DNA of 6,679 nucleotides from an uncultured Gemmatimonadota bacterium (GTDB lineage Bacteria; Gemmatimonadota; Gemmatimonadetes; Gemmatimonadales; Gemmatimonadaceae), in the NCBI GenBank assembly GCA_946479995.1, contig CAMLIU010000089.1:1-6679 (forward strand). The letters run 5' to 3'. Positions 6,258-6,679 of this stretch are shown piece by piece. Position 1 is the first letter of the stretch; every line of letters begins with the position of its first letter. A program made the translations under genes and the position numbers. The notes below the pieces were generated by a model. The model had not been told where the DNA came from and made no database searches. It saw only the letters and a program-made list of their open reading frames with translations.

Positions 6258-6679
6258 ATGACCACGCTCTACTACGTCAACGTGACGATCCACGTCCTCG
6301 CGGCCATGCTCTGGCTGGGAGGGATGTTCTTTCTCGGCGTTGTGGGCGCGCCGGTGCTGCGCGTTGTGGAGCCGCCGGCGCTCCGGCAGCGTCTCTTCCA
6401 GCAGCTCGGCCTGCGCGCGCGTGGCCTGGGCTGGTGGGCGATCACGGTCCTGGTGGTCACCGGTACGCTCAACCTCTGGTTTCGCGGCTGGCTGCACTGG
6501 GACGGAGTGTTCGGCAGCGCGACATTCTGGCGCACCCCCATCGGCCTTGCGCTGGCGGTGAAGCTGGCCGCGGTGACGACGATGGTGATAGTGAGCGCCG
6601 TGCACGACTTCGTGCTCGGCCCGATGGCCGGCCGGCTGCCGGCCGGCTCTCCGGAGGCACTCGCGTTCCGCCGCCGCGC
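6258..6679 (+). CDS. CopD-like membrane protein (3' end missing)
   Basis: The first 140 residues of an open frame that runs off the right edge. Three membrane segments are visible (about 4-29, 56-75, 96-120). His12 in the first helix and His116 in the third (in SAVHDFVLGP) are suitably placed for haem or copper binding, as in CopD-type and related four-helix membrane proteins. The WLGGMFFL stretch (19-26) and VTGTLNL (67-73) fit that family. ATG 6258 starts 16 nt after the symporter stop with no clear ribosome-binding site, so it is probably cotranscribed. Whether it really handles copper is unknown; an uncharacterised haem-binding membrane protein is the alternative. Confidence 0.68.
   Translation, partial: MTTLYYVNVTIHVLAAMLWLGGMFFLGVVGAPVLRVVEPPALRQRLFQQLGLRARGLGWWAITVLVVTGTLNLWFRGWLHWDGVFGSATFWRTPIGLALAVKLAAVTTMVIVSAVHDFVLGPMAGRLPAGSPEALAFRRR
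6627..6647. repeat. Tandem self-palindromes GCCGGCCGGC
   Basis: GCCGGCCGGC occurs at 6627-6636 and again at 6638-6647, separated by one T. Each copy is its own reverse complement, so the pair is both a direct and an inverted repeat. It lies inside the CopD-like gene, where it encodes part of AGRLPAG. It could be a strong hairpin or simply GC-rich codon composition. Confidence 0.8.

Overview
The window is about two-thirds G+C, with strong G/C preference at third codon positions. All supportable genes lie on the + strand. The soluble multi-PAS hybrid kinase, the M20D amidohydrolase and the DUF3311 + SSS transporter pair would fit a free-living, metabolically flexible high-GC bacterium. Gemmatimonadota or a similar soil phylum is my best guess from general protein style; no rRNA or other marker is present to confirm it.

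Layout. Positions 1-450 appear non-coding: base composition is lower in G+C, and the region carries several near-perfect inverted repeats, including two stems that compete for the same segment, plus a repeated heptamer. From about 451 to 3219 runs a large cytosolic hybrid histidine kinase with four PAS domains, HisKA, HATPase_c and a C-terminal receiver. A GC-rich hairpin follows its stop codon directly. From 3289 a second transcription unit begins: an M20D amidohydrolase (3289-4476), a small two-helix DUF3311 membrane protein (4473-4724), an SSS-family solute symporter (4721-6241), and the start of a CopD-like membrane protein (6258 onward, cut by the window edge).

Working together. The hydrolase, DUF3311 and symporter genes overlap by 4 nt each (GTGA, then ATGA), so they are very likely translationally coupled. 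The simplest reading is an uptake-and-hydrolysis cassette: the symporter, possibly with DUF3311 as a small accessory subunit, imports an acid or amide conjugate, and the cytosolic amidohydrolase cleaves it. The substrate cannot be read from the sequence. The kinase has no output domain and no partner in the window, and the hairpin after its stop suggests separate transcription, so a regulatory link to the downstream cassette is unproven.

No mobile element, CRISPR array, tRNA or rRNA was seen. The most interesting points are the structured leader before the kinase, the coupled hydrolase/DUF3311/SSS arrangement, and the apparent loss of the canonical Ser/Thr sodium-site pair in the symporter.
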